Under the pieces are notes generated by a model. It did no database searches and was not told where the DNA came from. It saw only the letters and a program-made list of their open reading frames with translations. Below, piece after piece: positions 9,237 through 19,619 of a stretch of 64,000 bases of DNA. This stretch comes from Moesziomyces globuligerus (taxonomy: Eukaryota > Basidiomycota > Ustilaginomycetes > Ustilaginales > Ustilaginaceae). Location of the stretch: assembly GCA_030849465.1 (NCBI GenBank), contig JARVLF010000020.1, forward strand, positions 1 to 64,000. Direction: 5' to 3'. Every line of letters begins with the position of its first letter. The stretch's first letter is position 1. The position numbers were made by a program, and so were the translations under genes.

Positions 9237-10205
9237 ATGATGGTCGTGCGTACTCGGTTTGCTCTGGCCATCCTGGTGGCGTTGTCCACACTTCTGTCCA
9301 TGGCGTGGGCCAGCCAAGACGTGCGCGGCCAGATCCAGCCCAACGCCGAGCTTGGCCATGTCATGAACCTCGGACCCAACACCAAGGTCCTCCTCCGCGC
9401 CATTCCGGCTCCACCATCCGTCAAGACGGATTCCGCATCCTCTGACGATCACACGCTCGCGTCGGAGGATCCGCAGACCAACCTCGCAGCGTTCGGCGGC
9501 CGACGCGATCGCTCCACCCTCGTCGCTGTCGACGGAAGCTTCATCTTCCGAGACGTCGAGCAGGGCGCATACACGTTGCACGTCGTCTCTCGCACGCATG
9601 CTTTCGAGAAGTACCGCGTCGACATCCTCGACCCCGAGCTCGGCAAAGCGCCCCAGATCCGCATCTTCACACCGTGAGTATATCGCTGTCCGCCAAAACG
9701 CATTCAGCGGTCTTCTCTTTTGCCCTCAGCCACGCCTCAAGATGCTCACACCAGCTGCAAACACGTGATATTGACGCACGTCTCCTGTCCATTGCTCGCT
9801 CCCCCTCCCGACCACAGAGGCACCTCGCTCGTGTCCGTCCTGACGTCCAACTTGGTGTTTCATCCGCTCATCCTCCATGCCGTCAAACGCATCGACTACT
9901 TCACCGAGGCGGCTCCTCTCACCTTGGGCTCCCTCATCGGCATGGGCGGACCCATGATGATCCTCGGCCTCGTCGCCATGGGGATGGTCTTTATCATGCC
10001 CAAACTCACCGCCTCGCTCGACCCCGAAGCGCAGAAGGAACTCGCAGACTCGCAGGCACGCATGCAAAAGCGCTTCGCCGCCGTCCAGTCTGGCGACGTG
10101 TCCAGTCTGCTCTACAACGACGACCACGTCAAGAAGAGCCAGGCGCGCGAGGCCGCCGCAAACCAAGCTCGTGCCCAGCGCAATACCGGTCCCTCTTCCA
10201 AATGA
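9237..10205 (+). CDS. EMC7: ER membrane protein complex subunit 7
   Basis: EMC inserts tail-anchored and some multi-pass proteins into the ER membrane; EMC7 is a lumenal beta-sandwich subunit with one membrane anchor. Exons are 9237-9673 and 9818-10205 (GTGAGT donor, ACCACAG acceptor, 144-nt intron), giving 274 residues. A signal peptide ends near SMAWA (residue 26). The lumenal domain starts QDVRGQIQPN, includes VDGSFIFRDVEQGAYTLHV and is typical of the carbohydrate-binding-like EMC7 fold. After the intron come a conserved NLVFHPLILHAV stretch, a membrane segment (about 184-206, GMGGPMMILGLVAMGMVFIM) and a cytosolic tail beginning PKLTASLDPEAQKELADSQ, all in family order. A second ATG follows directly at 9240, so the exact start is ambiguous by one residue. 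The gene is convergent with the ataxin-10 homolog, with only 56 bp between stop codons. Confidence 0.9.
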
Positions 10206-10261
10206 TCAAGCACAACAACGTTACTCGTGCTCCATTTCGCATGTCGCATCGAATCTAGATC

Positions 10262-12452
10262 CTACACCATCGGCAACTGGACCCCTTCCCGGCCATCCCG
10301 TGGCTGTGCGGGCTGCAACGAGCTTACCAGGCTTTGAGACTCAACGTTGTTCGCCAACAAATACCTGAGCGCAAAGATAGCGTGCTCTCGCATATCTGGT
10401 CCTCGTCGACGCAACGCATGATGATCAGTATGCTGCAGGTACGAACGCGGATCTCCAGTACAGCTCTCGCATCGACTTACAAGGATTCCTTTCGTCGAGC
10501 ACCGTCATATTCAGCACATGGTACAGGCCGCCTTTCTCACGTACGCGGTCTTGCACTTGCCGGATCTGGGCCTTGGTGTGTCCGGACGCCGACTCGCTGT
10601 GCGGGGTGGTCGTGGATGCGGGCCCTCCTTCACCGTGGATGCCGGCTTTCGTAGGAGCGTACACGAGCGAGCCGATGACGCGGACGAGATCGCGTTTGAG
10701 ATGGTCGAATCCGTAACTCGCCTTGGTTGCGTCGGTGCTGAGTCCCGCCCGACCCGTCGACGACAATGCGTGCCCTTCAGGCAGCGGTCGATCGGCTTGC
10801 GCATCGCTGGACTGTGACGCGCCTCGTCGCTGCGCATCTGCGGAATTCGTCGGCCTGAAAGGTGAGAGTGCAGGAGCGTACTGGTGCGTCTGGTCGAGCA
10901 ATGCGACGAGTTCGTCGACAAAAGTTAAGTCGCCCCGCATGCTGGAGAGCAATCCGGTAGAGAGCGCACCGAAATCGAGATCCCCGTGCGCTATCAGGGC
11001 GTCTCGCGAGAACCGTACATCGCTCCATCCGTCGGCCGTCATGCCGATGGATAAGAGACATTGCAGCACCAGCAGCAAGGCGTGGTGGACGCCGATAAGC
11101 CTACGATCCTGTGGTTGTGCGTCTGCGTTGGCACCGTCCTTGGCTGTGCCTCTGACCATGGCCTTGCGAGCGAATTTGGAAAGCAGGGCAAATGCGCCGA
11201 GCAAGCCTAGCAATCCTGCGCCGCCTACCATGTCAATGTCGTCGTGACGCTGCATCTTTCCCGCTAGGAGGTGCGACAGCTTTGGGCCACCGGAAGAGCT
11301 CGATCCTGGTGACGATGAAGGCTGGATCGAGGTCGCTACTTGCTTTTGGCTGACATGCAGCCAGCTGTCGAGGAGCTTGAGCAAGACGAGCTGCGAGCTC
11401 GAGATGACGGAAGAGTCTAGCAGCGACGAGTCATGAGAGGTCGACGAGATTTCTTGCAAGGGCGCGAGGGAGGCGAAGAGCAGCGAGCTGTGCCCCGACT
11501 CGAAGAGTATGGAAAAAATGGTGTAGATGAAGCCAAGAGATTCATCGAGGCCATCTTTACCCATCTGGGAATCGTTGTCGCTATCGAGCCCTTCTTGATG
11601 GTCGGATGTGGCGCGGAGCACGATGCTTTCCGAGGTAGTGAGGAGTGATTCAATGATTTCCAACCCTTCGGGGAGAGTGCAGAGCTCCAAGCAACGACGT
11701 CGCGCATCTTGAGCGCTATCCCGAGTGCGGATAAAGTTGATAATGAGGATCTGGGCTGCGCTTTGCGTGGCCGTGTCTGGAGACGAGAGGAAATGAAGAA
11801 CAAGCTTCTGCTGAGCCTGCCCGGTCATGACGATGCGGGGCCACATCTGACGCTGCACCTCTCCGTTTGCCGTGATGAGGTTGGACAGCATTTGGACAGC
11901 TGCACGAGCTAGCAAGAGTGTGTCCGGGTCGTTGAGCGTATGGAAACGAGCGAGGTTGACCAAAAGGGGCGAAACGACGTGGAAGCTAGCGCACAGGATG
12001 GATTGCGCCTCGGCGCATCCTGCCAGGAGATTGCGAAGCACTCTGAGGCAGAGAGTCGCAACGTACGAAACACGGTAGTACGGATCTTGGCGTTGTTCTT
12101 TCGTCTCGATGGAAGCGGGCTGGGCTCGTGCAGGGCCCGACTCTTCCGTTTGAAGCTGCGGTCGTGAAGATTGCACCTTTTCGAAGGTCGCGAATAGAGG
12201 GCCGAAACACTCGATCATCGAAGTCAACGCACCCGAACCGGCAAAGTGTGCGCGAAGGTTGCCATCTTGGGCCAAATGCTGGGCTAAAGCGGTGAGGTAG
12301 GACTTGACATTCTGGTACTCGTCAATCTCGCGTTGCGAGCCAGCATGCAGCGGCGACGCGATGCGCAACAGAGACAAATAGCTTCCAACGAGCTGGTTAG
12401 CCGTTTCGAGATCGTACTCTCCGTTTGCGGAGAACGAGTCGGAGGCAGACAT
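10262..12452 (-). CDS. Ataxin-10 homolog (ATXN10/CTR86 family)
   Basis: The 701-residue helical-repeat protein has the C-terminal ataxin-10 domain. In animals ataxin-10 acts in cytokinesis and cilia; the yeast homolog is Ctr86, of unclear role. Exon 1 is 12452-10481 and exon 2 is 10395-10262, with a GTAAGT donor and a GACCAG acceptor (85-nt intron). Of the available acceptors, only this one continues the signature: it builds NPYMREHAIFALRYLLANN from NP-T at the donor and AT-ATG at the acceptor, matching the NP(Y/F)-x-REHAI family block. Without splicing the protein ends in unrelated residues. The preceding block FDHLKRDLVRVIGSLVY is also typical. The N-terminal half has armadillo-like helices (residues 15-330). 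The start at 12452 (MSASDSFSANG) is the first ATG that precedes homologous-looking sequence. A low-complexity Ser stretch lies mid-protein. Confidence 0.85.
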
Positions 12453-13000
12453 GGCTCGCAGCTCGCTAGGCACGTAAGTCGTTGGTGTGGAAAGTTGGGA
12501 TGGAGGAACTCGAAGCTCCGAAGCTTCCAAGTCCTTTTTTCTTTTCCTTGTGCCGCCAGAAAAGTGGAGGCCTTCCCGACATTCTCGGAAATCGGGAATC
12601 TGAGAAGGGCAGCGCAACACGCGCCACGGTTCGGATACACCGCTCAGGCTTTCTTTCCTGGGCTGTGCCTGTGTCGAGCTATTGATAAGATGGTCTCTTT
12701 TGGACGCTAACCACACATCGGACGCTAAGCACACAAGACCAAGTCGACGAGCGAGAAAGTGGAGCCGAAACAAGGAATACCATTTGCAACTAAACGGAAC
12801 AGATAAGCACCTGCAGGGAGGGGCCAGCGATCTTCTATCGCAGCCGAAGCGAGGAAGGAGGCCCCGATATCCTACTCGAGTCGCCGCTCGAGGAGTGAGT
12901 GAGTTTGAGAAGTGAAGATTCAACGCGAGGGAACGGGGAGACCCGTTGTGCCAGTGGAATGTGGGGAAGCTGTGTCGTAGCAGCCATCCCGTTGCGCAGC
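12453..13000. other. Intergenic, promoter of the ataxin-10 homolog
   Basis: This is 548 bp upstream of the ataxin-10 homolog and downstream of the secreted-protein gene, both on the minus strand. A minus-strand frame stays open through it but shows no family content, so I treat it as a leader. No RNA gene is visible. Confidence 0.45.
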
Positions 13001-13738
13001 TCACTTGCACTCGCCGCCCTTGCAGTAGCCGTTGGAGTCGGTAATGAAAGTGGGGTCCTGCTGGCCACCGTAGTTGGTGGCCTTGTCCTTGCCAGAGCAG
13101 GCACGGTACAGAGCGCAGGTGAGGTTGCCCTTAACGTACTTGGGCTGAGCAGACGGAGGAAGCTCGCCGACGTCCTCGGGCGTGGAGGCGTTGTCCTGGT
13201 AGAGGTTGACGAAAGCGCAGCCGTTGGTCTGGTCACAGGCAGCAAGGCACTTGTCGACCGAGTCCACGAGGATGTAAGTCATGTAGTTCTCGTTGTCGAT
13301 GGTGGCAGCGCCAACAGTCTTGCCCTTGTAGACGCCCGAGTCGGCGACCGTCTTGTAGTCCTCGAAGACCTTCTGGTAGCCGTTCTGGCAGACGGGGTTT
13401 CCACCGTCGCTGGGGGGGTCGCATCCTCCGGGGAGGGGCTTGGGAGGGTTGCCCTTCTGGCAGAAGGGGGTCCACTTGTTCCAGAGCAGCCAGCACTTGG
13501 ACTTGTCACCGCCGTTCCAGGGAGGGATACCGGGAACATTGCATCCCCACTTCCAGGTCGGCAGCGAAGCGTGCAGCCACGGGGCATGGCAGTTCCAGAG
13601 CGCCGCCTTCTTCTCGAAGATCTCGAAGAGCAGGCCAAGGTGGCGGGACTCAAGAGCCTCGCTCTCTACTGGAGAAGCCGATGCATACGAGGCAGCACCA
13701 ATAGCGGCGGCGACAGCAATCTTGTGAAGTTGAACCAT
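13001..13738 (-). CDS. Secreted cysteine-rich protein with PAN/apple-like half
   Basis: The 245-residue product begins with a clear signal peptide (MVQLHKIAVAAAIGAASYASA, cleavage near residue 21). The mature chain has 13 cysteines. The first half is Trp/Pro/Gly-rich (WKWGCNVPGIPPWNGG). The second half, from about residue 120, reads YMTYILVDSVDKCLAACDQ, then NGCAFVNLYQD, then NLTCALYRACSG, and is close to the PAN/apple-like pattern of fungal fruit-body-type secreted proteins. There is no catalytic motif and no GPI signal. The role is unknown; cell-wall or host-surface binding is plausible for a plant-associated smut. A TATATA box lies about 115 bp upstream of the ATG, which suggests a strong regulated promoter. 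The gene is intronless and borders a 3 kb gene-poor stretch on its 5' side. Confidence 0.8.
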   Translation of the reverse strand: MVQLHKIAVAAAIGAASYASASPVESEALESRHLGLLFEIFEKKAALWNCHAPWLHASLPTWKWGCNVPGIPPWNGGDKSKCWLLWNKWTPFCQKGNPPKPLPGGCDPPSDGGNPVCQNGYQKVFEDYKTVADSGVYKGKTVGAATIDNENYMTYILVDSVDKCLAACDQTNGCAFVNLYQDNASTPEDVGELPPSAQPKYVKGNLTCALYRACSGKDKATNYGGQQDPTFITDSNGYCKGGECK

Positions 13739-13851
13739 CTTGAGACTTGGCTAGAAGAAAGGTGAGGATTAGAGTGTAGAGGTCTGGAGGATAGGGAGTG
13801 AGGGGTTGGGTTGATGATGGGGGGATGAGGACGAGCCGGAAAGCGCTGTGT

Positions 13852-13857
13852 TATATA
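13852..13857 (-). promoter_or_regulatory. TATA box of the secreted-protein gene
   Basis: The minus strand reads TCTATATAACAC here, 114 bp upstream of the ATG at 13738. It is the clearest minus-strand TATA element in this region. Confidence 0.5.
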
Positions 13858-14462
13858 GACATGCAGGGGTGAGGGAGGTTCGCTTCTTGGAAGGGGTAGT
13901 CAGTCGCGAACGAGCACCAAGTTCACCCTTTCCGAGGAGGGCTGATCCCCTCGCGACGTTTCTGCAGCTGCTCGTACTTGGGGCGTGCTTCCCATTGAAG
14001 GGATCAACGAAGCTCACAAAGGACTGCCTCGCGGTCATCTCTCGAGTAGTCGCTTCAGGTGCGGGAAGCCACAGGGATCGGATACGATCTCCCCTGTCCC
14101 ACTGAGCACCGCCCATGACCCGGCTCCACAGCTCGGTCTTTTGGCGAGGGACTCGGAACCAGAACGGTGTTGGATTGGAGTCTGGCACAGTACACGATTC
14201 TTGCGTATGCACATCGTCCCGAGGTCGGCTGAGGCAAAGCAATTAAACTCACTGCATGCATTGTGTCTAGCCACGGGATACGGCTGGGAGTCGCGATGAG
14301 ACCGTGCGACCGGATACAGGGTAGGTAAGGGGTCGGTCATCGCGCCAAGTGAGACCGGGCCTGCACAGCATGTCAGACATCGATGCAGGAGAGGCCGCTA
14401 CCTACGGACAAAGGAGCATGATCTCGACACTCGCTTCGTAGGACCAGCGCAGGATTGATGTG

Positions 14463-14478
14463 CCCCCCCCCCCCCCCC
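14463..14478. repeat. Homopolymer tract of 16 C
   Basis: Sixteen consecutive C in an intergenic region. The length may vary between isolates or assemblies. Confidence 0.9.
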
Positions 14479-16733
14479 TTCTCGGCAAAGCAGGAGATCG
14501 TGGTAGGCCGAAAAAGGGATGTGGACAACCGACGCTGTCAGGCGCCCCCAGCTCGGACAATCACTGAGAGGCGCCTCGCCATGCATGCACGTGTGACCCA
14601 GGGGGCGTGAGCCTGGAACAATGAAGCTCGGAGCCCGTGTCTGCACGCCGTTTGGCTGGAAACCCGGAGTGTTCGAGACCCGGACGGATGTTCAGGCACC
14701 GACGGAGAGCAGCCTCCTTTCCACAGGAAAAAGGAAAAGGAAAACACTCTGGAGTCAGACGAAAAAAGAAAAGCTTTCGGAATCCCGGTGCAGGCTTCCG
14801 TCGAGCTTCCTTTGTCCGCCAGCTTTGTCTTCACCATGGTAAGGGTTAGCTTAACAGTCTTTGAGGCCTCACAGAGCGTCTCAGGCAGCTGACAGCATGT
14901 TCACGATCGACGCTGAGACGGCTGTAATGATGCAGGACGGAGGAGGACCTCGATAATAATTTTATTCCTCCCCCTTTGTTCGGCTCCTCGAAAGAAAAAT
15001 AAGACCCACATTTGTGTACTTTCCTTCAGCCGTGCAGACTTATTTCAATTCAAACTGCAATTTACCTCAAACCGCTGCACTGTGGCGTTGAACACAGATA
15101 TGGCGAACATAGTGACGGAATTGTTTGTGGGGGTTGGATGTCATTGCCTGACGCTTTTGCGCTTTCTGTGTGCTGTGGCATCATGTTCGGTGTTAAGAGC
15201 ATTGCGACTTCGCCGGCGTGCCCGCCCACCGTCTTTGTGTTCTGAGACCGCCGACTGCCAAGGCTGAAATGTGCAGCCGTGGCTGATGTCTCAGTGTGAA
15301 TCTGCAAACATACATCCCCGCCAAGATGGCCGAAAACGCGGCCTAATCGGTCGGCATGCGCAGCCCAACTGAGACATACCCGCCCTGAAACCCACTTTTT
15401 AGAAAATAAAGTGCGTCGACGTCTCCCTAAATTACAGTCGTCTTCCCCCTCTCATTTGAATTCTGGGCGAACGAACCCAGAATCTTTGCACAAAGGGCAG
15501 GAATACGGTGATTATACATCGGCGTACCGCACCTGTGCTCCGCTCGCATCGATTCTCTCTGCTCAGAACTCGCAACCGAGACGGCGTCACCCGAATCTCG
15601 ATCGGGGACTGCCGTCGGTGATGACGGCGAAGTCAGGGTCGCATCTTCTCATGTCTGATTTTTAATAGCAGCTGCATGCGAAATGGTGAAGCAGGAGGGG
15701 AGCCGCAGTACTCTGCAATACGCGGCAAGAGGCAACTACCGATCGGCAACCTTCGGCCTAGTCTGTTGTTCCTTTTCGGAAGACAGCAGAAGAGCTCGCC
15801 CTGCCGGCTCGGCTACTATTCAAAGAAGCTTCTCTGATGTTTCGTCTGCCAGGGCTGCTCCGCGCATGCTTTACAAGGCATGGGATCCGACGGCAAGATC
15901 TCCTATCGAACCTTCCACACCAAAAGGTTCCCACGCTCTCCCGATCAGGAAAGTGTCTCGGACAGTTGCTGAGTGAACACGGTGAGATGTCGCTTGGCGT
16001 GGACAAAGCCTCTTCCACTTGCCGAGATCATGAAGATCCGGCAGGTCGACAATTGATCTGCTTCTGTGGTGAACTTATTGGCGTCACGATGGAATCGCAA
16101 GGTGGAGCATCGTCGCATCGAGTCTTCAGGCTTTAGTACTGTCTCATTTCAGTGGATCGGTCTTCGAGCATGGCTCCTAATCGTAAACCGCTTACAAGGT
16201 CGCAACTTGCGATGTACGCTGCAGCTCCTTCTCAACATCGTGGGACCCAGTTGGCAGCCCCCTATGAATTTAATAGTCAAAAAAGTATGACACGCAAAAA
16301 GAGACGATTATTGAGAAACGCAAAAGAAGCTCGAGAAATAATCTCGGTAAAGCCAGGACAAAGCGGTGTACGTCAGGATGTGGAAGACCTCAACTTCCAA
16401 GGTCACGGGAGTGCAGAAACACGGTCACTGATTCCTCAATGCAGCCACTTAATAGGCTGGCTGGCGCCCTGTCCAAGGTCTACAAGCACACATGTGTATC
16501 GTCGCACACTTCTTCAACGAGGTCATGACATCCTACAAGCGCGCACGGTGCTGTGTGACTTGTGAAGCAACGAAGACTCTGCAAGCTCAAGCTCTGAAAG
16601 GATGTGGCTCCCGAGAAGTGACGCGGGCAGATACAGTATGTGAGCGTCGTCTGCCACACAGACACGCAAACAGAAATGCGATATCGAGACGGTGGATGGA
16701 TCAAGTGTGTAGAATACGATGTACAAGGAATGT

Positions 16734-19619
16734 TTAGAAAGAAAACCTCAGCAGGGCAGGGTTGAGTGCGATGGGGTAAAGAATGTGAAGCAGCGATGTG
16801 AGCAGCAGCGGCCAGTACGTGAAGAAACCTTGGATCTGCCACTGCAGCGGGAGGACTCCAGGTAGTTGGAAAATCACGATAGCGACGATGCAGGCGATGG
16901 CCACCAGAAGGATCTTCCAGAACCTCTTCAAGATGATCGGAACCTCGATGAAGAAGTTGCTGTCTTCCAGATCCTTGATCGTGGCGCCCCACGTCATGTT
17001 GATGCCAAGAGGATGAGAGAGAAGCGCCGTAAGCACGTGGAAGGAAAGGCCACCGAAAAAGATGAACATGTAGGGAATCCAGATAACGTGCTCCTTGACG
17101 AGATTGAAGAGACCATCGACCTTGGCTCGGTATCTAGCCATGATCTGTGCCACGTTTCCACCACACGTGAAAACGACGATCACTGCGACCCAGATGTTGA
17201 AAGGTGGCAAGAAGGCCGGCTGCAGCACAGGGTAGAACCAACCTTGAACGAGGTAGAGCGCGAACGAAAGCGGAAACGCGCAGGCGATGGCGTAGTAGGA
17301 AAAGATGTAAGAGCAGGCTGAAAACTTGTAGTGGACCGGGGCATCTCCCCAGAGGAACGTTCGGAAGAGCTTGGTGAAGGGCCCTCGGTACGGCCACTCC
17401 CAGAGGCGATTGAAGACAAGCTCGGAGCAGCCAAAGGCATACTTCTGCCAACGGTTGAGCTCGTCATCGCACGTCAGCGAGACACCTTCCTGGAAACCAT
17501 TGTTCGAGTAGGTCGCCCATCTCGTGATGTATCCTTTCATGAGGAGACGGAGAGCCATGTCGAAGTCTTCCGAGACGTGCGATTCGGACCAGACCTTGCG
17601 GATGCCATCTTCCGGGTCGATGAAAGCAGCTTCCTGGATCGCAGACCAACGCAGGAACGCATTGTGCCCCATGAATGGGGCGATGTCGCCAGCAGAGACC
17701 ATGAAGGAGATTGCGAAGTTGACCAGACGCGTGAAAAAGGAGATGCCAGATTCGAAGTAGCTGTCTGAAACAAGCATGACGCCCGAACAGTGTTGCAGCA
17801 CGCCCACGTCAGGGCATTGAACCATCTCTGACGCCGCGTCAAGGAGGCAATCTTCCGGCACTCGGGTGTCAGAATCGATGAGGAGGATGAGGTCTCCGAT
17901 CCTTACGTTTCCTCTAGCTTGAGCAAGGGGATGCAGCTCAGGAAGACACTTGGTCAAGCAACGTTCGTACAGCGAGGATTCGTCTGCTTCAGTCCAAAGC
18001 GCGAGTGCTTGGGGCGTCTGTGGACGCTGTTCCGACATGGCTTTCTCCACCGCGAGGGAAAGCTGGCAAGTGAAGTTCAAGTTCGAGGCCTTCTTGAACC
18101 TTCCTTTACGAATGTAGCCATCTTTTCCGTGGCCAGGTCGGGCCACCCAGCCGATGTTGTTCTTCTCGTAGAATTCGTGGCGAATTGCTTGATCAGCCTC
18201 GGAGACCAGCTGCATACCGTCTTCCGAAACGATGATGGACGCCGTGCCACCCTGAAGCTCATAGGTGCTGATAGCTGTCTTGATCGACTCGATGGTCGGG
18301 ATGAGCACGCCCTCGAGTGACTCCTTGTAGACTGGCATCTGAACGGTGATGTGAGGGAGTTGACCAACGATCCTTTCGGGAGCTTTTCCAGAGTAGTATC
18401 GAGAATTCTGGTGGAGCTGACGAATTGGTCCGAGAATCTGAAAGATCACTCCAATCACGTTGTCGCAGAAGAACATGATGACGGGGAACATCAACGGCGT
18501 CACGGCAACCAGACCCATTCGAGACCAGTTGCCGTCGATGAGGGAGTACTTGAAGAGCTGCGAAATGAAGAGGAAGCAGAGCACCACATCGAGGCCGACG
18601 GCCAGACCGTGCTGAAGTGCTGCCTGGTAGATGAGCGGCCTGTCTTCTGACCCAAGGGTCTCTTGCTTCTCTGGATCGCTTGTGCCTGCTGCGTTCCAAG
18701 AAGAGCCTTCGCGAGAGCCTGCTGGGGACCTGGTTCCTGCAGGTGAGCCATTGATGGCGTGTGACTCGGAGAAGGGGTTCGACGGGGCGATGGAATGAGC
18801 TTCAGAAGATGTGTTGGCACCGTGGATGGGTGTACCGTGGCCTGTACTTGACAGTGTACGGAATCTTGCCTGGTTCTGGTTGAACTGGCTCATGGAAGCA
18901 TCGATCAAACTTCCGGAGCTGGCAGAAGCAATGATGTTGCTGCTGTTGTTGGCGTAGGAGCTCTTCCACACGAATTTGATCATCTTTTGCTCGAGGTCTT
19001 GTGCCCGCTCCTCCAGCTGCTCGACTTGATCGCACCACACCACGACAGTGTTCTCGCGCCTGATAAAGCAGGCGTTCTGCGCCTTTCGTGCGCCAGCAAG
19101 CTGCTCCATGGTGTCGACGACCTGCACGTGCTGGGACGGCGTGACCGGAATTTGCTCGGTGCCCGGAGCAAGGCGGGTGTTGATGGCGGAGACTACGGGG
19201 GAAGTGATGGTCATCGCCGCTTCGCAATTGAGGATCGCTACCGAACGGCAGAAGCTCGCCAGCCTCTCATCCTCGGCAGGACAGACAACGTACTGGCCCT
19301 TGGCGAATCGGATCGCAACTCCGCTGGGAACTTGAGGATTTTCCGAGAAGAAGTTGTTCCTGTTGCACGACTTCCACAGGTGTGCGGCCATGATCTGGTA
19401 GCCATCGCGAGCATCGATCCAGTTCTCGTCGTGGACAGCCGGGTGGCTGTTTCCGGTTTGGGTCCCCGACTGATCCTTCTCGTTGTACTCTGAGTTGACG
19501 GACCGTGCATACTCAGTGAGCTGACCCGGTCGTACTTCCAACATGGGAGGCGGAGTCTCGGGCGAGCTCGCCTCGCTCCGAGATGGAAGGCGCTCCGTCT
19601 TGCGCAAGAAGCCGAGCAT
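16734..19619 (-). CDS. Multi-pass family 2 glycosyltransferase
   Basis: The 961-residue intronless protein has a cytosolic N-terminal region (about 1-330), including a helical stretch rich in Glu and Gln near EQLEERAQDLEQKMIKF. Two membrane segments follow (about 335-360 and 370-400), then a GT2 catalytic domain (about 420-730) and a C-terminal membrane bundle. Catalytic-type motifs are D582-S-D584 (LLIDSDTRVPED), E684-D685 (HVSEDFDMAL), and ELNRW ending at W724 where processive synthases have QxxRW. The order matches hyaluronan-, chitin- and cellulose-synthase-like enzymes that make and export a polysaccharide across the plasma membrane. The product is not identifiable from sequence. It is not a standard fungal chitin synthase, because QRRRW and the chitin synthase-specific domains are missing. 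Its next neighbour across the desert is a GH16 protein, so both may affect the cell surface. Confidence 0.82.
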   Translation of the reverse strand: MLGFLRKTERLPSRSEASSPETPPPMLEVRPGQLTEYARSVNSEYNEKDQSGTQTGNSHPAVHDENWIDARDGYQIMAAHLWKSCNRNNFFSENPQVPSGVAIRFAKGQYVVCPAEDERLASFCRSVAILNCEAAMTITSPVVSAINTRLAPGTEQIPVTPSQHVQVVDTMEQLAGARKAQNACFIRRENTVVVWCDQVEQLEERAQDLEQKMIKFVWKSSYANNSSNIIASASSGSLIDASMSQFNQNQARFRTLSSTGHGTPIHGANTSSEAHSIAPSNPFSESHAINGSPAGTRSPAGSREGSSWNAAGTSDPEKQETLGSEDRPLIYQAALQHGLAVGLDVVLCFLFISQLFKYSLIDGNWSRMGLVAVTPLMFPVIMFFCDNVIGVIFQILGPIRQLHQNSRYYSGKAPERIVGQLPHITVQMPVYKESLEGVLIPTIESIKTAISTYELQGGTASIIVSEDGMQLVSEADQAIRHEFYEKNNIGWVARPGHGKDGYIRKGRFKKASNLNFTCQLSLAVEKAMSEQRPQTPQALALWTEADESSLYERCLTKCLPELHPLAQARGNVRIGDLILLIDSDTRVPEDCLLDAASEMVQCPDVGVLQHCSGVMLVSDSYFESGISFFTRLVNFAISFMVSAGDIAPFMGHNAFLRWSAIQEAAFIDPEDGIRKVWSESHVSEDFDMALRLLMKGYITRWATYSNNGFQEGVSLTCDDELNRWQKYAFGCSELVFNRLWEWPYRGPFTKLFRTFLWGDAPVHYKFSACSYIFSYYAIACAFPLSFALYLVQGWFYPVLQPAFLPPFNIWVAVIVVFTCGGNVAQIMARYRAKVDGLFNLVKEHVIWIPYMFIFFGGLSFHVLTALLSHPLGINMTWGATIKDLEDSNFFIEVPIILKRFWKILLVAIACIVAIVIFQLPGVLPLQWQIQGFFTYWPLLLTSLLHILYPIALNPALLRFSF

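Larger units (their letters stand above)
13739..16733. other. Gene-poor region, about 3 kb
   Basis: Apart from the TATA box at 13852 and a 16-nt C tract at 14463-14478, I see nothing definite. Open frames are under 175 codons on either strand and lack the GC-rich third positions of the neighbours. AT content rises between 14900 and 16700. The stretch may hold 5' regulatory sequence for the secreted-protein gene, the 3' end of the GT2 gene, or decayed repeats. Confidence 0.45.

Noticed and set aside
14840..14855. GGTAAGGGTTAGC resembling an interstitial telomere repeat
   Set aside because: Only a single partial unit, so chance is sufficient.
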